Numbered from the stretch's first letter, positions 15,588-24,737 are shown. The stretch: DNA of 64,000 nt from SZUA-35 sp965530755 (GCA_965530755.1 CBESNA010000020.1:5890-69889); one strand, 5' to 3'. The notes: generated from the sequence alone by a model not told the origin. Translations and numbers: made by a program.

Positions 15588-16730
15588 ATGGCACCCGTCG
15601 TGACACTCGATCTTCCTGCGGGCCCGGCGTTCGTCGATGCCCTATGCCGAGTGTGGGACATGGGTGGTGCTGCCTTTCCCCTCGACCAACGACTTCCCGA
15701 AGCCGAACGACGCCTCACCATCGAGCGTGTGGCACCCACCCATGTGCTCGCAGGCGACGGGGAGATCCGGGCGCTGGACGGCGGTCGACCGACCGAGTCC
15801 GGCGATGCACTCGTGCTCTCCACCAGCGGCACCACGGGACACCCGAAAGGTGTGGTCCTCACGCACGACGCTGTCGCCGCATCCGCTGTTGCGACCAGCC
15901 GAGCCATCGGCGCCGACCCCGCATCGGACACATGGTTGGCGTGCTTGCCACCGGCGCACATCGGGGGTCTGTCGGTGATCACTCGAGCGCTGCACACCGA
16001 CACGCCATTGGTCATTCAGTCCGGCTTCGATGCCGAGGCCGTCATGCGGGCGGCGGCGGAGGGTGCCACGCTCGTTTCGCTCGTGACCCGAGCGCTCGTC
16101 GAGGTCGATCCGGGACTGTTCCGGATCGTTGTGATCGGCGGAGCATCCCCTCCGGCGAACCGCCCGGCCAACGTTGTCGCCACCTATGGGATGACGGAGA
16201 CGGGTTCTGGCATCGTCTACGAGCGGCGGATCATCGACGGGGTCGAACTTCGCATCGACGACAACGACGAGATCTTGGTGCGCGGCCCGATGCTGTTGCG
16301 CTGCTACCGAACCGTCGACGGTGAGGTCGATCCCCTCGATGCCGCCGGCTGGTTCCCCACCGGCGACCTCGGGTCGTTCGCCCACGACGGCAGCCTGAGT
16401 GTGTCTGGTCGCTCCGGAGACGTCGTGATGACCGGAGGAGAAAAGGTATGGCCGGAGCGTGCCGAACGCATTCTCGAGACGGTGCCCGGCGTTGCCCACG
16501 TCGCCGTGACCGGGCGACCCCACCCCGACTGGGGTTCTGAGCTGGTGGCCGTGGTCGTGCCCGATGATGGCGTCAAGATCGAGCTGGCAGACCTCCGCGA
16601 TGCCGTCAAGGCCGAGCTCCCCGTGTGGTACGCCCCGCGCTCACTCGTGATCGTCGACGAGCTGCCCCGCACCGTGCTCGGCAAGATCCAGCGCCACCGC
16701 CTGGCCGCCCTCGCCGCCAACGGCAGCTGA
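15588..16730 (+). CDS. menE: o-Succinylbenzoate-CoA ligase
   Basis: Short acyl-adenylate-forming enzyme of 380 aa, making o-succinylbenzoyl-CoA from OSB, ATP and CoA. The AMP-binding P-loop STSGTTGHPKG lies near residue 78, YGMTETGSG (A5 motif) near 203, GWFPTGDLG (A7) near 255, and the catalytic lysine is in RTVLGKIQRH at the end. The ATG at 15588 is chosen because TACGCT lies 6 nt upstream; the open frame continues far 5' antisense to the aminotransferase and is not coding there. The stop abuts that of the next, convergent gene. Confidence 0.93.
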   Translation: MAPVVTLDLPAGPAFVDALCRVWDMGGAAFPLDQRLPEAERRLTIERVAPTHVLAGDGEIRALDGGRPTESGDALVLSTSGTTGHPKGVVLTHDAVAASAVATSRAIGADPASDTWLACLPPAHIGGLSVITRALHTDTPLVIQSGFDAEAVMRAAAEGATLVSLVTRALVEVDPGLFRIVVIGGASPPANRPANVVATYGMTETGSGIVYERRIIDGVELRIDDNDEILVRGPMLLRCYRTVDGEVDPLDAAGWFPTGDLGSFAHDGSLSVSGRSGDVVMTGGEKVWPERAERILETVPGVAHVAVTGRPHPDWGSELVAVVVPDDGVKIELADLRDAVKAELPVWYAPRSLVIVDELPRTVLGKIQRHRLAALAANGS

Positions 16731-17474
16731 TCAGCTGCGTCGAGCGCTGACCGTCACCGCAGCATCAGCGAGCGTGATGACCTGGAGGTCCGGCAGGAGC
16801 GCGCCGAAGCGTCCGTGGATCTCCACGTCACCGTCGGGGATCTCGAAGTTGAGGACGTAGCCATCGTCCCCGATCTCGACAACCGAGACCTCGCGTTCGT
16901 CGACGACGACGTCGCCGTCGGTGGTCCTCACAGTCCAGCGGGCGTCGGTCCCTACCGGCACCGGCGCCAGCGGACCGGCCAACGAGAACGGCGCACGTAG
17001 GACCTGCCTGGCCACGGCATCGGCCCGAAACCCGAGCCCCTCGGGAATGTCGAGTACCTGCTCGATGACCGCCAGTCGCTCGTCTCGCCGCAGCACGGAC
17101 GATGCGTCGAGAATCTCCTCCAGGCCATCGACGGTCTGCGGGTCATCCGACCTGACCTCGACGACTCGCAGTTGGATCTCCTGGCCGACTCCCTGCGCAT
17201 CGGCGGCCCGGACCTCTGCGACGAGGTCGACCTCGATTGTCTCGCCTTTCGATGCCAGACCGACCGTGACGATCACCGAACGACCGACGGGGATGGGCAT
17301 CACGAGCTCGAAGCGCTCGCCCGTGCCAACCGAGCTCAACTCGTACTCGTAGCCATCACCGTCCACCAGACTCGACACCTCGTCCTCCCCGCTCTCGGCG
17401 TCGACAACCGAAGAGGTGCAACCGAGGACGGCCGGGCAAATGGCGAGGACGAGGCCGAGGCGGAGCAGCCTCAA
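16731..17474 (-). CDS. Predicted lipoprotein of unknown function
   Basis: 247 aa from a TTG start that shares TTGA with the stop of the upstream nucleotidyltransferase. From this start the protein opens with RLLRLGLVLAICPAVLGC, a compact signal peptide ending in an LGC lipobox, so it should be an exported lipid-anchored protein. An ATG at 17534 is also in frame but overlaps the upstream gene by 64 bp. The mature part is acidic and beta-rich, with no family I recognise. Coupling to the operon suggests a shared envelope role, but nothing in the sequence says which. Confidence 0.75.
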   Translation of the reverse strand: MRLLRLGLVLAICPAVLGCTSSVVDAESGEDEVSSLVDGDGYEYELSSVGTGERFELVMPIPVGRSVIVTVGLASKGETIEVDLVAEVRAADAQGVGQEIQLRVVEVRSDDPQTVDGLEEILDASSVLRRDERLAVIEQVLDIPEGLGFRADAVARQVLRAPFSLAGPLAPVPVGTDARWTVRTTDGDVVVDEREVSVVEIGDDGYVLNFEIPDGDVEIHGRFGALLPDLQVITLADAAVTVSARRS

Positions 17475-18349
17475 CGAGCGGCGAGCGCGGTTCGAGCCAG
17501 CTCGAGATCGTCCGGATTCGTGATACCGATCCATTGCTCGGACGACGATCGGACGATGACGTCGAGACGGTTGTCGTCCATCAGCTCACCAACAACCGTC
17601 GGAAGCTGACACTCGGCCTTCGCCGTCTGGGAGTTCTCGGCAAAGAAGGCCTCCCACCGCTCGGCAAAATCTGACATCACTTCAGCTCTGAAGCACCAGA
17701 GGTTCATCGAGACCGGGGTTTCCTCGGCGACGATCTCACCCGCCGCCTGGAGTCGCCCATCGGCCAACCGTTCGCACCCGTCGGTCTCGACGATGCCGGT
17801 GAGCCGCCCGTCGGCGACCTCACACAGCGCACGTGTGACAGCACCATGGGGCGGCACGGTCTTTCCCATTTCGAATGCGACGTTGGCAGCTTGTCCGGAG
17901 CCGAGATCGGCGATGGCCTCGGCAGCGAGAGCGAACGACGCCGGGCCGTAGTAGTCGTCGGCGTTGATCACGGCGAAATCGTTCGTGAGCTCCGAGCTGG
18001 CACTCAGAACGGCATGCAGCGTGCCCCACGGCTTGTCCCGCTCGGGGCCGAGATCGTCCTGACGAACCAGTCTGAAGTAGTCGGCGCCGGGGTGCTGTTC
18101 TTCGAGATGGGCCCGAACGTCATCTTCGATCTCGGACCGAACGATCAGGACGACAGAACCGAATCCTGCCGAACGACCGTCCTTGATGGAGAAGTCGAGG
18201 ATCGCCTCATCGTCTGGTCCGACCCGGGCCAGTTGCTTGACGCCACCGAATCGGCTTCCGAGGCCTGCGGCCATGATGACGAGCGTCGGCGCGGTCTGAT
18301 CGTTCTGCACCGGCACATGCTGGCCTGTGCCAACGACGGTTCCAACCAT
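17471..18349 (-). CDS. Sugar-phosphate-type nucleotidyltransferase
   Basis: 292 aa. MAAGLGSRFGGVKQL near residues 25-39 is the nucleotide-binding signature of the GlmU/RmlA/GalU-like transferase superfamily. AVINADDYYG supplies the metal-binding aspartates, and the end of the protein has SEQWIGITNPDDL. It should join a nucleotide to a phosphorylated sugar or similar alcohol phosphate; the substrate is not predictable. The ATG lies 10 bp after the stop of the sulfotransferase-like gene, while the open frame further 5' overlaps that gene. It is third in a four-gene minus-strand operon and overlaps the lipoprotein gene by 4 bp. Confidence 0.82.
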   Translation of the reverse strand: MVGTVVGTGQHVPVQNDQTAPTLVIMAAGLGSRFGGVKQLARVGPDDEAILDFSIKDGRSAGFGSVVLIVRSEIEDDVRAHLEEQHPGADYFRLVRQDDLGPERDKPWGTLHAVLSASSELTNDFAVINADDYYGPASFALAAEAIADLGSGQAANVAFEMGKTVPPHGAVTRALCEVADGRLTGIVETDGCERLADGRLQAAGEIVAEETPVSMNLWCFRAEVMSDFAERWEAFFAENSQTAKAECQLPTVVGELMDDNRLDVIVRSSSEQWIGITNPDDLELARTALAAR

Positions 18350-18359
18350 TCGAGGTGGA

Positions 18360-19082
18360 TCAAAGCGTCGTTCTGGCTCCGTGCAGATCGGAGTAGAGGT
18401 CCATTGCTTCCTCGACGAGCGAGATGAGATGCGCTGGAGCGACCGGCGGTCCGGAGTCCGGGGGTGGCCCGAAGCCAGTAGAGGCCTCGACCGATCCGTA
18501 CCAATGCTCGGCCCAGGCGCCGTCAGAGGATCTCGCTCCCGCCGGCCACATGAGCATCGACGGGTCAAAATCGACACCGACTGCGTCGCACACGAGGCGG
18601 GAATAGCCCTCGGGATCGGTCAGGAAATCGTCCGAATCGATGACGATCCGGCAGCGGGGAGCCAGCTCGACCTGCTGGGGAAGACCGATGTCGGCCATCG
18701 TCACGTTCTCCCTCACCTTCGTGTAGCTCGCCAGAACTCGTCGCGGATCACGCAGGAGCAGACAGTTGCTCAGTTCATCGAGCCATGACCGGTCGACATC
18801 GGGGAGGAGATGTCCCGCCATGTGCTTCTGGTAACTCACGGTTGCCTCGCCGTGGGGGGCTTCGACACAGGCTGCGATCGCGTCAACGAGCGAGGCCGGC
18901 CCCACCTCGATGATCCGGTCAGCCCCTGGGTGATCGAGCTTCGTCCGATCGAGATACCAAGCATACAGCGGCTCGTCGATGACATCGGTGTCGGCCCGGT
19001 TCTCCCAGCTCCGCATCATGGCCGTCGACAGATTCCGAGGACCGGACCACATCGCGACCCGAATCTGATCGCGCCTCGTCAT
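18360..19082 (-). CDS. Sulfotransferase-like P-loop protein
   Basis: 240 aa. MWSGPRNLSTAMMRSW near the N-terminus corresponds to the 5'-phosphosulfate-binding loop of sulfotransferases, followed by VIDEPLYAWYL. LLLRDPRRVLASYTKVRENV matches the 3'-phosphate-binding region. The ATG shares ATGA with the stop of the class IV aminotransferase, so the two are translationally coupled. As I recall, some plant branched-chain-aminotransferase-like proteins carry this same P-loop domain fused to a class IV aminotransferase, which fits the gene order. Whether sulfate is really transferred is unknown. Confidence 0.8.
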   Translation of the reverse strand: MTRRDQIRVAMWSGPRNLSTAMMRSWENRADTDVIDEPLYAWYLDRTKLDHPGADRIIEVGPASLVDAIAACVEAPHGEATVSYQKHMAGHLLPDVDRSWLDELSNCLLLRDPRRVLASYTKVRENVTMADIGLPQQVELAPRCRIVIDSDDFLTDPEGYSRLVCDAVGVDFDPSMLMWPAGARSSDGAWAEHWYGSVEASTGFGPPPDSGPPVAPAHLISLVEEAMDLYSDLHGARTTL

Positions 19083-20044
19083 GCACACTCCTCGTCGATC
19101 ATCTCGAGGTACCACTGCTGCAGCGCCTCGACGATCGGGCCACGTTGGCCGCTTCCGATCACCCGGCCGTCCACCTCGGTGACCGGGGCGATGCCGGCGA
19201 ACGTTCCGGTGACGAAGGCCTCGTCTGCTCCGTAGACCTCGGTGAGGCTGAAGTTCTTCTGGTGCCCCGTGATCCCGAGTTCGGCGCCTCTGCGGTCGCA
19301 CAGTCGGATCACGTTGCGTCTGGTGATGCCGGGCATGCAGTAGTCGCCGGTCGAGGTCCACACCTCGACCGGCCCGGGCGCATCGGGCGTGCCGGGTCCG
19401 TCCGGTCGGCGGACGATGAAGAAGTGCGTCGAGTTGCAGGTGGCGACGAATCCCTGCGGATCGAGCATCAGGCCCTCATCCGCCCCTGCCTTCGTCGCCT
19501 GGATGCACGCACTGATGCAATTGAGTTTCGAGTGCGAGTTCCATTTCGGATCCTGCACGTCCGGTCGCCCGCGTCGTGTGGAGACTGTGGCCAGCCGAAC
19601 ACCCTCGGTCAGGGTCTCGGGTCTGGCCTCCTTGTATTCGGGGATGATGACGATCGTCGGTGCAGTGATGGTGAAACGCGGGTCCTGGTACGGCGTCGAC
19701 TTCACACCGCGCGTCACCATCAGACGAATGTGCACACCGTCGGCCGACGCCATGTCGTTTGCCTCGAGCGTGTCGTTGATCATGGCGGCAAGCTGGTCGG
19801 CGGTCTTGCCGATGTCCATGTCGAGACTCTTCGCCCCCTCGAACAGGCGGCGCAGGTGATCGTCGATGAACGCGAGCTTGCCGTTGTGGACTCGGATGCC
19901 CTCCCAGACGCCGTCGCCCAGCATGAAGCCGCTGTCGAACACCGAGACGGTCGCCTCGGCCCTCGGCCGCTGCTCTCCGTTGATGCCGATCATGATCGAA
20001 TCGTTGCGAGAATCGTGGTCGTAGTCGTGGGTGCCGTGGGCCAT
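19079..20044 (-). CDS. Class IV aminotransferase, branched-chain aminotransferase-like
   Basis: Fold-type IV PLP enzyme of 321 aa. FDSGFMLGDGVWEGIRVHNG near residue 30 is the family N-terminal motif, the lysine in WNSHSKLNCISACIQA binds PLP, and GFVATCNSTHFFIV plus YCMPGITRRNVIRL form the cofactor loop. The start at 20044 is supported by TACGGT 6 nt upstream; the longer open frame would run into the divergent transporter. It leads the operon with the sulfotransferase-like gene (4-bp overlap), the nucleotidyltransferase and the lipoprotein. It is not obviously a standard IlvE, and the amino donor and acceptor are undetermined. Confidence 0.82.
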   Translation of the reverse strand: MAHGTHDYDHDSRNDSIMIGINGEQRPRAEATVSVFDSGFMLGDGVWEGIRVHNGKLAFIDDHLRRLFEGAKSLDMDIGKTADQLAAMINDTLEANDMASADGVHIRLMVTRGVKSTPYQDPRFTITAPTIVIIPEYKEARPETLTEGVRLATVSTRRGRPDVQDPKWNSHSKLNCISACIQATKAGADEGLMLDPQGFVATCNSTHFFIVRRPDGPGTPDAPGPVEVWTSTGDYCMPGITRRNVIRLCDRRGAELGITGHQKNFSLTEVYGADEAFVTGTFAGIAPVTEVDGRVIGSGQRGPIVEALQQWYLEMIDEECA

Positions 20045-20050
20045 TCGCAG

Positions 20051-20056
20051 ACCGTA
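20051..20056 (-). promoter_or_regulatory. -10 element of the aminotransferase/sulfotransferase operon
   Basis: TACGGT on the minus strand, 6 nt before the ATG at 20044. Confidence 0.45.
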
Positions 20057-20117
20057 ATCCAGTCCTCCCAGATCTTTGGCAAGATGGCACAGGTGATCCT
20101 CACATGAACGAGCCGAG

Positions 20118-21734
20118 ATGAAGCCCTGGGAGGCGCCCGTTCGGGTCACGCAGCTGACGGGCAGCCAACGGGTGGATCTGCGACCCCAAGCTCTTCGCCA
20201 ACGGATGTCTCCGATCAAACCGAGCTGGGGCGACCTCGTCGCGGGGCTGAGCGTGTTCCTCATACTGATCCCCCAAGGGCTGGCCTACGCAGAGCTCGCC
20301 GGGCTGCCCAGCCACCTCGGGCTGCTGGCCGGCACCGTGCCGCCCCTCGTTGCCGCACTGTTCGTGTCGTCCCCGTACCTCCAGACCGGTCCGACCGCGC
20401 TGACCGCCCTGCTCGTGCTCGGGCCGCTCAGCCAGCTCGCCCAGCCAGGGTCGGCGTCATACCTCGAACTCGCTGCGCTGTTGGCACTGCTGGTCGGGAT
20501 CGCCCGGTTGGTCTTCGGTGTCCTCCGGCTCGGGATCATGGCCTATTTCGTGTCGCAACCCGTGTTGATCGGCTTCACGACGGGTGCTGCCCTTCTGATC
20601 GCCGGGACACAGGTACCCACTGCTCTCGGTGTGTCCGTGTCGCGGACAGCGCAGGACGGCACGACCCGCTCGGTGATGGCACGAGCGTTCGACGCCATCG
20701 ACGATCCGTCGATGTGGAACTCGCGTTCCATCACCATCGCTGCAATCACGCTTGCTCTCACCCTGGGACTACGGCGCGTGCACAAACTCTTCCCGAGTGT
20801 CCTCGTCGCCGTCGCTGTGGCGTGGGCCCTCGACGCCATCACAGGCGGCTCCGCTGACCACATCGGCGCGATCCCCAACGACCTGCCGTCGGTCTCGTTC
20901 GATCTTCCGTACGGACGCACCGGCGACCTGCTGTTGCCGGCCCTGCTGATCGCGATGGTCGGGTTCGTCGAGCCCGCATCGATCTGTCGCACGTACGCAA
21001 CAGCGAAACGCGAGCGTTGGAGCGCCAATCAGGAGTTCATCAGCCAGGGCGCCGCGAACGTGGCTGCGGCTGTCACTGGCACTTTCCCGGTGGGTGGCTC
21101 GTTCGGCCGGAGCTCGCTCAATGAGCGGGCCGGTGCGACCAGCCGTTGGTCCGGCGCGATCACCGGCCTGACCATGCTCGCCTTCCTCCCCTTCGCCGGC
21201 GTCCTCGAAACCATCCCGCGAGCCGCCCTCGCTGCGGTGGTCGTCAGCGCCGCGGTCAGCCTCGTGCGTCTCGATCGGATCGCCGCAATGTGGGAGTGGA
21301 GCAAGCCGCAGTCAGCGACGGCCGTCGCGACGCTCGGCTTCACGCTTGCGCTCGATCCGCGCATCGATCACGCCATCGAGTTCGGCATCATCCTCTCGGT
21401 TGCCGTGCACCTGTGGCGTGAGATGCAGGTGTTCGTGTCGGTCGACCAGACCGACGAGGCGACGCTGCGAATCGTCCCCCACGGCGTGATGTGGTTCGGG
21501 TCGACGAACAAGATCATGGAGCACATCCTGGCGGTGCTCGCAGATCGGCCGGACGTGACCAAACTGGTGGTGAGTCTCGACGGCGTCGGGCGCCTCGACC
21601 TCACCGCAGCCATCGAGATGGCAGACCTGGCCATCGACCAACGCGCGAACGGGATCGAGGTCGAGTTCGAGTCCATTCCTCCCCACGCACAACGCCTGTT
21701 CGACTCGCTCCTCAAAGACAAACCGGATCGCTGA
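20118..21734 (+). CDS. SulP-family anion permease with STAS domain
   Basis: 538 aa inner-membrane transporter. LVAGLSVFLILIPQGLAYAE is the SulP signature at the first membrane segment, followed by about ten more hydrophobic helices and a C-terminal STAS domain (about residues 440-535, with VVSLDGVGRLDLTAAIEMAD). Family members carry sulfate, bicarbonate or dicarboxylates, and the sequence does not decide among them. Sulfate would fit the sulfotransferase-like gene transcribed divergently, but that is inference. An in-frame ATG at 20205 is an alternative start; neither has a clear ribosome binding site. Confidence 0.88.
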   Translation: MKPWEAPVRVTQLTGSQRVDLRPQALRQRMSPIKPSWGDLVAGLSVFLILIPQGLAYAELAGLPSHLGLLAGTVPPLVAALFVSSPYLQTGPTALTALLVLGPLSQLAQPGSASYLELAALLALLVGIARLVFGVLRLGIMAYFVSQPVLIGFTTGAALLIAGTQVPTALGVSVSRTAQDGTTRSVMARAFDAIDDPSMWNSRSITIAAITLALTLGLRRVHKLFPSVLVAVAVAWALDAITGGSADHIGAIPNDLPSVSFDLPYGRTGDLLLPALLIAMVGFVEPASICRTYATAKRERWSANQEFISQGAANVAAAVTGTFPVGGSFGRSSLNERAGATSRWSGAITGLTMLAFLPFAGVLETIPRAALAAVVVSAAVSLVRLDRIAAMWEWSKPQSATAVATLGFTLALDPRIDHAIEFGIILSVAVHLWREMQVFVSVDQTDEATLRIVPHGVMWFGSTNKIMEHILAVLADRPDVTKLVVSLDGVGRLDLTAAIEMADLAIDQRANGIEVEFESIPPHAQRLFDSLLKDKPDR

Positions 21735-21740
21735 CCATCC

Positions 21741-23198
21741 ATGAAGCGACGATCATTCCTGGGAGTCGGGTTCGCTTCGTTCCTGGCTGCGTGCAGCCGA
21801 GCCGACGAACCCGCCGCCAACGACACCACGACCGCATCGAGCGAAACCGTGTCGCCCTCGTCCGTGACACAGCCGACCCAACCGGCCACCAGCGTCGCCT
21901 CGACCGTCGAGCCAACACCACCCGGCGTCGATCCGCTGACCCCTCCCCCGGTCGTCCTCCCGGAGGACGCCTTCGCCCTCGGTGTCGCATCTGGCGAACC
22001 GGACGACCGATCGGTGGTGGTCTGGACCCGCCTGCTGGGCGCAACGGACGAGTCGGTGCCGATCGTGTGGGAGCTCTCGGCCTCCGAGGTCTTCGAGGGG
22101 CTGGTGGCGACAGGGGTCGTGGCTGTCGAGGCGGTTCACGCCCATTCGGTTCGCGTGGTGGCCACCGGGCTCGAACCGGCGAGCCACTACTGGTATCGGT
22201 TCCTTGCCGGCGACCTGGTGTCGCCGAAGGGCCGCACACGAACCATGCCGGCCATGGGCGACAAGCAACCGATCGCCCTGGGTGTCAGCTCGTGCCAAGC
22301 TCGCAGTGACGGTGCGTGGGCCGCCCACCGAGACCTGGCAACCGCTCGGGTCGACGCCGTGCTGTGGCTCGGCGACTACATCTACGGCGAGTATCGCAAC
22401 CTGGCCGAGTATCGGGCTGCCTACGTCACGTACCGGAGCGACCCGCTGCTGCAGCGGTGTCACGCGGCGCACCCCTGGTTCGTCTTCACAGACGATCACG
22501 AAGTCAGGAACGACTACGACGCATCTGTCGACCCGAAGCGCCGGGGTGCTGCACTCAAAGCGTGGTGGGAGCACATTCCAACGAGACTCCCACCGCCGGA
22601 CGAGAGCGGGCATCTCCGGATTCACCGCTCCTTCGATCTCGGCGGCGTTGCTCGCGTCGTCGGCCTCGACGTTCGGCAGTACGCAGACGACACCCAGCTG
22701 TTCGGCGATGAGCAGTGGGCGGCCGTCGGATCCGATCTCGATCACGGAGCGAGTCGAACGATCGTCGCCAGTCCCGTGCTGATGAGCGGCGTTCGCGACC
22801 TCGACGGCAAGCCGCTCCTCCCGTACTCCATCGACGCCTATCCGCACGAACGTTCGAGAATGGCCGCTGCGTTGGCTGCCGCTCCGAAACCGCTCATCGT
22901 CTCCGGAGATCTCCACACAACGCTGGTCGCCGACTTCTCCGCCGATCCGCTCGACCGACTCGAAACACCGGTGGCTGTCGAGATAATGGCTCCCGCCATC
23001 AGCTCCGCATTCCCGGAGCAGTACGCCGACCTCGCTCCGTTTCTCCCGTTGGTGAACCCGCAGCTGCGAGAGGTCACCGTGGCCAACGGTTGGCTGAAGT
23101 TGGATGTCTCGGAGGTTCGCGTCGATGCGGAGTTCCACCTGGTCGACGATGTCAAGGACCCCGACAGTGCGATCACCACTCGAATCGTCACCCTCTGA
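21741..23198 (+). CDS. phoD: PhoD-like alkaline phosphatase/phosphodiesterase (Tat lipoprotein)
   Basis: 485 aa. The N-terminus KRRSFLGVGFASFLAAC combines a twin-arginine motif with an LAAC lipobox, so the folded enzyme is probably exported by Tat and lipid-anchored. A Thr/Ser/Pro-rich linker of about 45 residues follows, then the PhoD N-terminal domain (FALGVASGEPDDRSVVVWTR) and the metallophosphatase core with GDYIYGEY, TDDHEVRNDY and VSGDLHT. It should hydrolyse phosphate esters or diesters outside the membrane. It starts 6 bp after the SulP gene and may be cotranscribed with it. Confidence 0.9.
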   Translation: MKRRSFLGVGFASFLAACSRADEPAANDTTTASSETVSPSSVTQPTQPATSVASTVEPTPPGVDPLTPPPVVLPEDAFALGVASGEPDDRSVVVWTRLLGATDESVPIVWELSASEVFEGLVATGVVAVEAVHAHSVRVVATGLEPASHYWYRFLAGDLVSPKGRTRTMPAMGDKQPIALGVSSCQARSDGAWAAHRDLATARVDAVLWLGDYIYGEYRNLAEYRAAYVTYRSDPLLQRCHAAHPWFVFTDDHEVRNDYDASVDPKRRGAALKAWWEHIPTRLPPPDESGHLRIHRSFDLGGVARVVGLDVRQYADDTQLFGDEQWAAVGSDLDHGASRTIVASPVLMSGVRDLDGKPLLPYSIDAYPHERSRMAAALAAAPKPLIVSGDLHTTLVADFSADPLDRLETPVAVEIMAPAISSAFPEQYADLAPFLPLVNPQLREVTVANGWLKLDVSEVRVDAEFHLVDDVKDPDSAITTRIVTL

Positions 23199-23230
23199 CT
23201 TGCCGGGGCCTCAGGGGGTACAGCTCGCCT

Positions 23231-24730
23231 TCAGCGGTGCAACTCGGGATTGCCCTGGCGTACGCGAGTTCGGACCGTGAACACGCTGTCGCCCGCCAGC
23301 ACGCCGCCACGAGCGAACAGCCGCCCGAACTGCCAGTTCGAAAGACCGAGCTCTGGACGATCGAGGCAGTACTGCCCGTCGACCCAGCGCGTGAAACCAT
23401 CGCCAACGAACGGCGCATCGATCGTGGACCAGAACTGCTCCTGCTCCGCAGCGTCCTCGGAGATCAACGAGGCCACGAAACGAGGAGATTGCCGGTTGAA
23501 CAGCTCGACGGCCTCGGCCACCGAGTCGACCAGGACCAGCGTGATCTCCGGCGACTCCTCCCACTCCCACTCGTGACCGAGCTGGTCGCGGGCGATCGGT
23601 TCGGCGGCCGGCTCGCCGACCAGGCCTTCGGCTCTCGACACCTGGACCGATCGGGCGAAACGTCCGGCTCCAACCGAATCGGCCGCATCGCCGACGACGT
23701 GCAGTTTGGCGTTGGCGCCGCGATCGGCAGCCGCCCGGTCGAGACCTTCGAGGACGGCCGGGACCAGGCGATCGGCAACGCTGCGAACGACGACGGCGGT
23801 GTTGAGCGTGTTGCACACCTTGCGGTCGAGGGAGGCAGCAACTACATGGGTGAGCCGCTCGGCATCGGCGTGTTCTGAGGCAACGATCCACGCACCGCCG
23901 GTGCCGTGGAGACTCACCGGCACCCCGGCCTGGCGGGCGACCGATCCGAGTTGAGCAACGGCAGCGCCGCTGCCTCGGGCGACGGCGAGTGCGAGCCTCG
24001 CGTCGCTGAACATCGCATGCCCCGCCGACCGAGCCGCGCTGGCGATGAGGGTGGCGGTCCCTGGCGGAAGCCCAGAGCTCGCCAGGGCTGGATCGAGCGC
24101 GTGCTCGACGATCGCCCTCGCTGTTCCCAGAGCATCGGATCCGATCCGGAAGACCACTGCATTGCCGCTGCGGATCACGCCACACGCGTCGGCGAACACA
24201 TTGGGACGACCCTCGAAGACGAACCCGACGACACCGAGCCCTGCCAAGCGCTGCTCGACCGACCAGCCGGTGTGCTCGATGGTCTCGGTCACCCGGTCGC
24301 GACTCGATGGCGTGTTCGCCCACATTCGCAGGCCGGCAATCATGTCGGCCCGCATCGAATCACTCAGCAACAGCCGAGTGGTCGAGCGCCCCTTGGCCCG
24401 AGCGGCCGAGACATCGAGCTGGTTGGCGACGGCAATGGGAGCAAACGCCTTGTCATCAGCGAGGAGATCGGCAAACCGCGAGTAGAAGTCGGTGACGGCC
24501 TCGTCTGACACCGTGCCCAACGACAAGAACGCGCGGTGAGCGACGCCGACCGCTTCCTGGGCGAGGTCCCACTCGGAGGCGGGCACGTGGATCAGGTCGC
24601 CGGTGTCGTTCACGACGACGAGGCGATCCCCATCGACGAACGCAGCGGCGAGCGCCCCAGGAACCTCGGTGGTGCGGTTTCCCCCGAACACGATCGTCTG
24701 GCCTGGCTCCAACCGCTGCAGCATCCCCAT
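23231..24730 (-). CDS. proA: Gamma-glutamyl phosphate reductase (glutamate-5-semialdehyde dehydrogenase) with N-terminal extension
   Basis: 499 aa against roughly 420 for typical ProA. The catalytic part begins near residue 80 and includes FEGRPNVFADACGVIRSGNA, the cysteine in RKVCNTLNTAVVV, and a C-terminal GLSNWQFGRLFARG that replaces the usual ending. It reduces gamma-glutamyl phosphate to glutamate semialdehyde in proline synthesis. The first 75 residues (PGQTIVFGGNRTTEVPGALA onwards) form an extra domain I do not recognise. The start at 24730 is supported by CATACT 7 nt upstream; the frame continues 5' but runs under the divergent gluQ. No proB is in the window. A different acyl-phosphate substrate remains possible. 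Confidence 0.82.
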   Translation of the reverse strand: MGMLQRLEPGQTIVFGGNRTTEVPGALAAAFVDGDRLVVVNDTGDLIHVPASEWDLAQEAVGVAHRAFLSLGTVSDEAVTDFYSRFADLLADDKAFAPIAVANQLDVSAARAKGRSTTRLLLSDSMRADMIAGLRMWANTPSSRDRVTETIEHTGWSVEQRLAGLGVVGFVFEGRPNVFADACGVIRSGNAVVFRIGSDALGTARAIVEHALDPALASSGLPPGTATLIASAARSAGHAMFSDARLALAVARGSGAAVAQLGSVARQAGVPVSLHGTGGAWIVASEHADAERLTHVVAASLDRKVCNTLNTAVVVRSVADRLVPAVLEGLDRAAADRGANAKLHVVGDAADSVGAGRFARSVQVSRAEGLVGEPAAEPIARDQLGHEWEWEESPEITLVLVDSVAEAVELFNRQSPRFVASLISEDAAEQEQFWSTIDAPFVGDGFTRWVDGQYCLDRPELGLSNWQFGRLFARGGVLAGDSVFTVRTRVRQGNPELHR

Positions 24731-24737
24731 CCGCACA

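Noticed and set aside
21753..23138. Long open frame (461 codons) on the minus strand
   Set aside because: Antisense to the PhoD-like phosphatase, which has signal peptide, lipobox and metal motifs.
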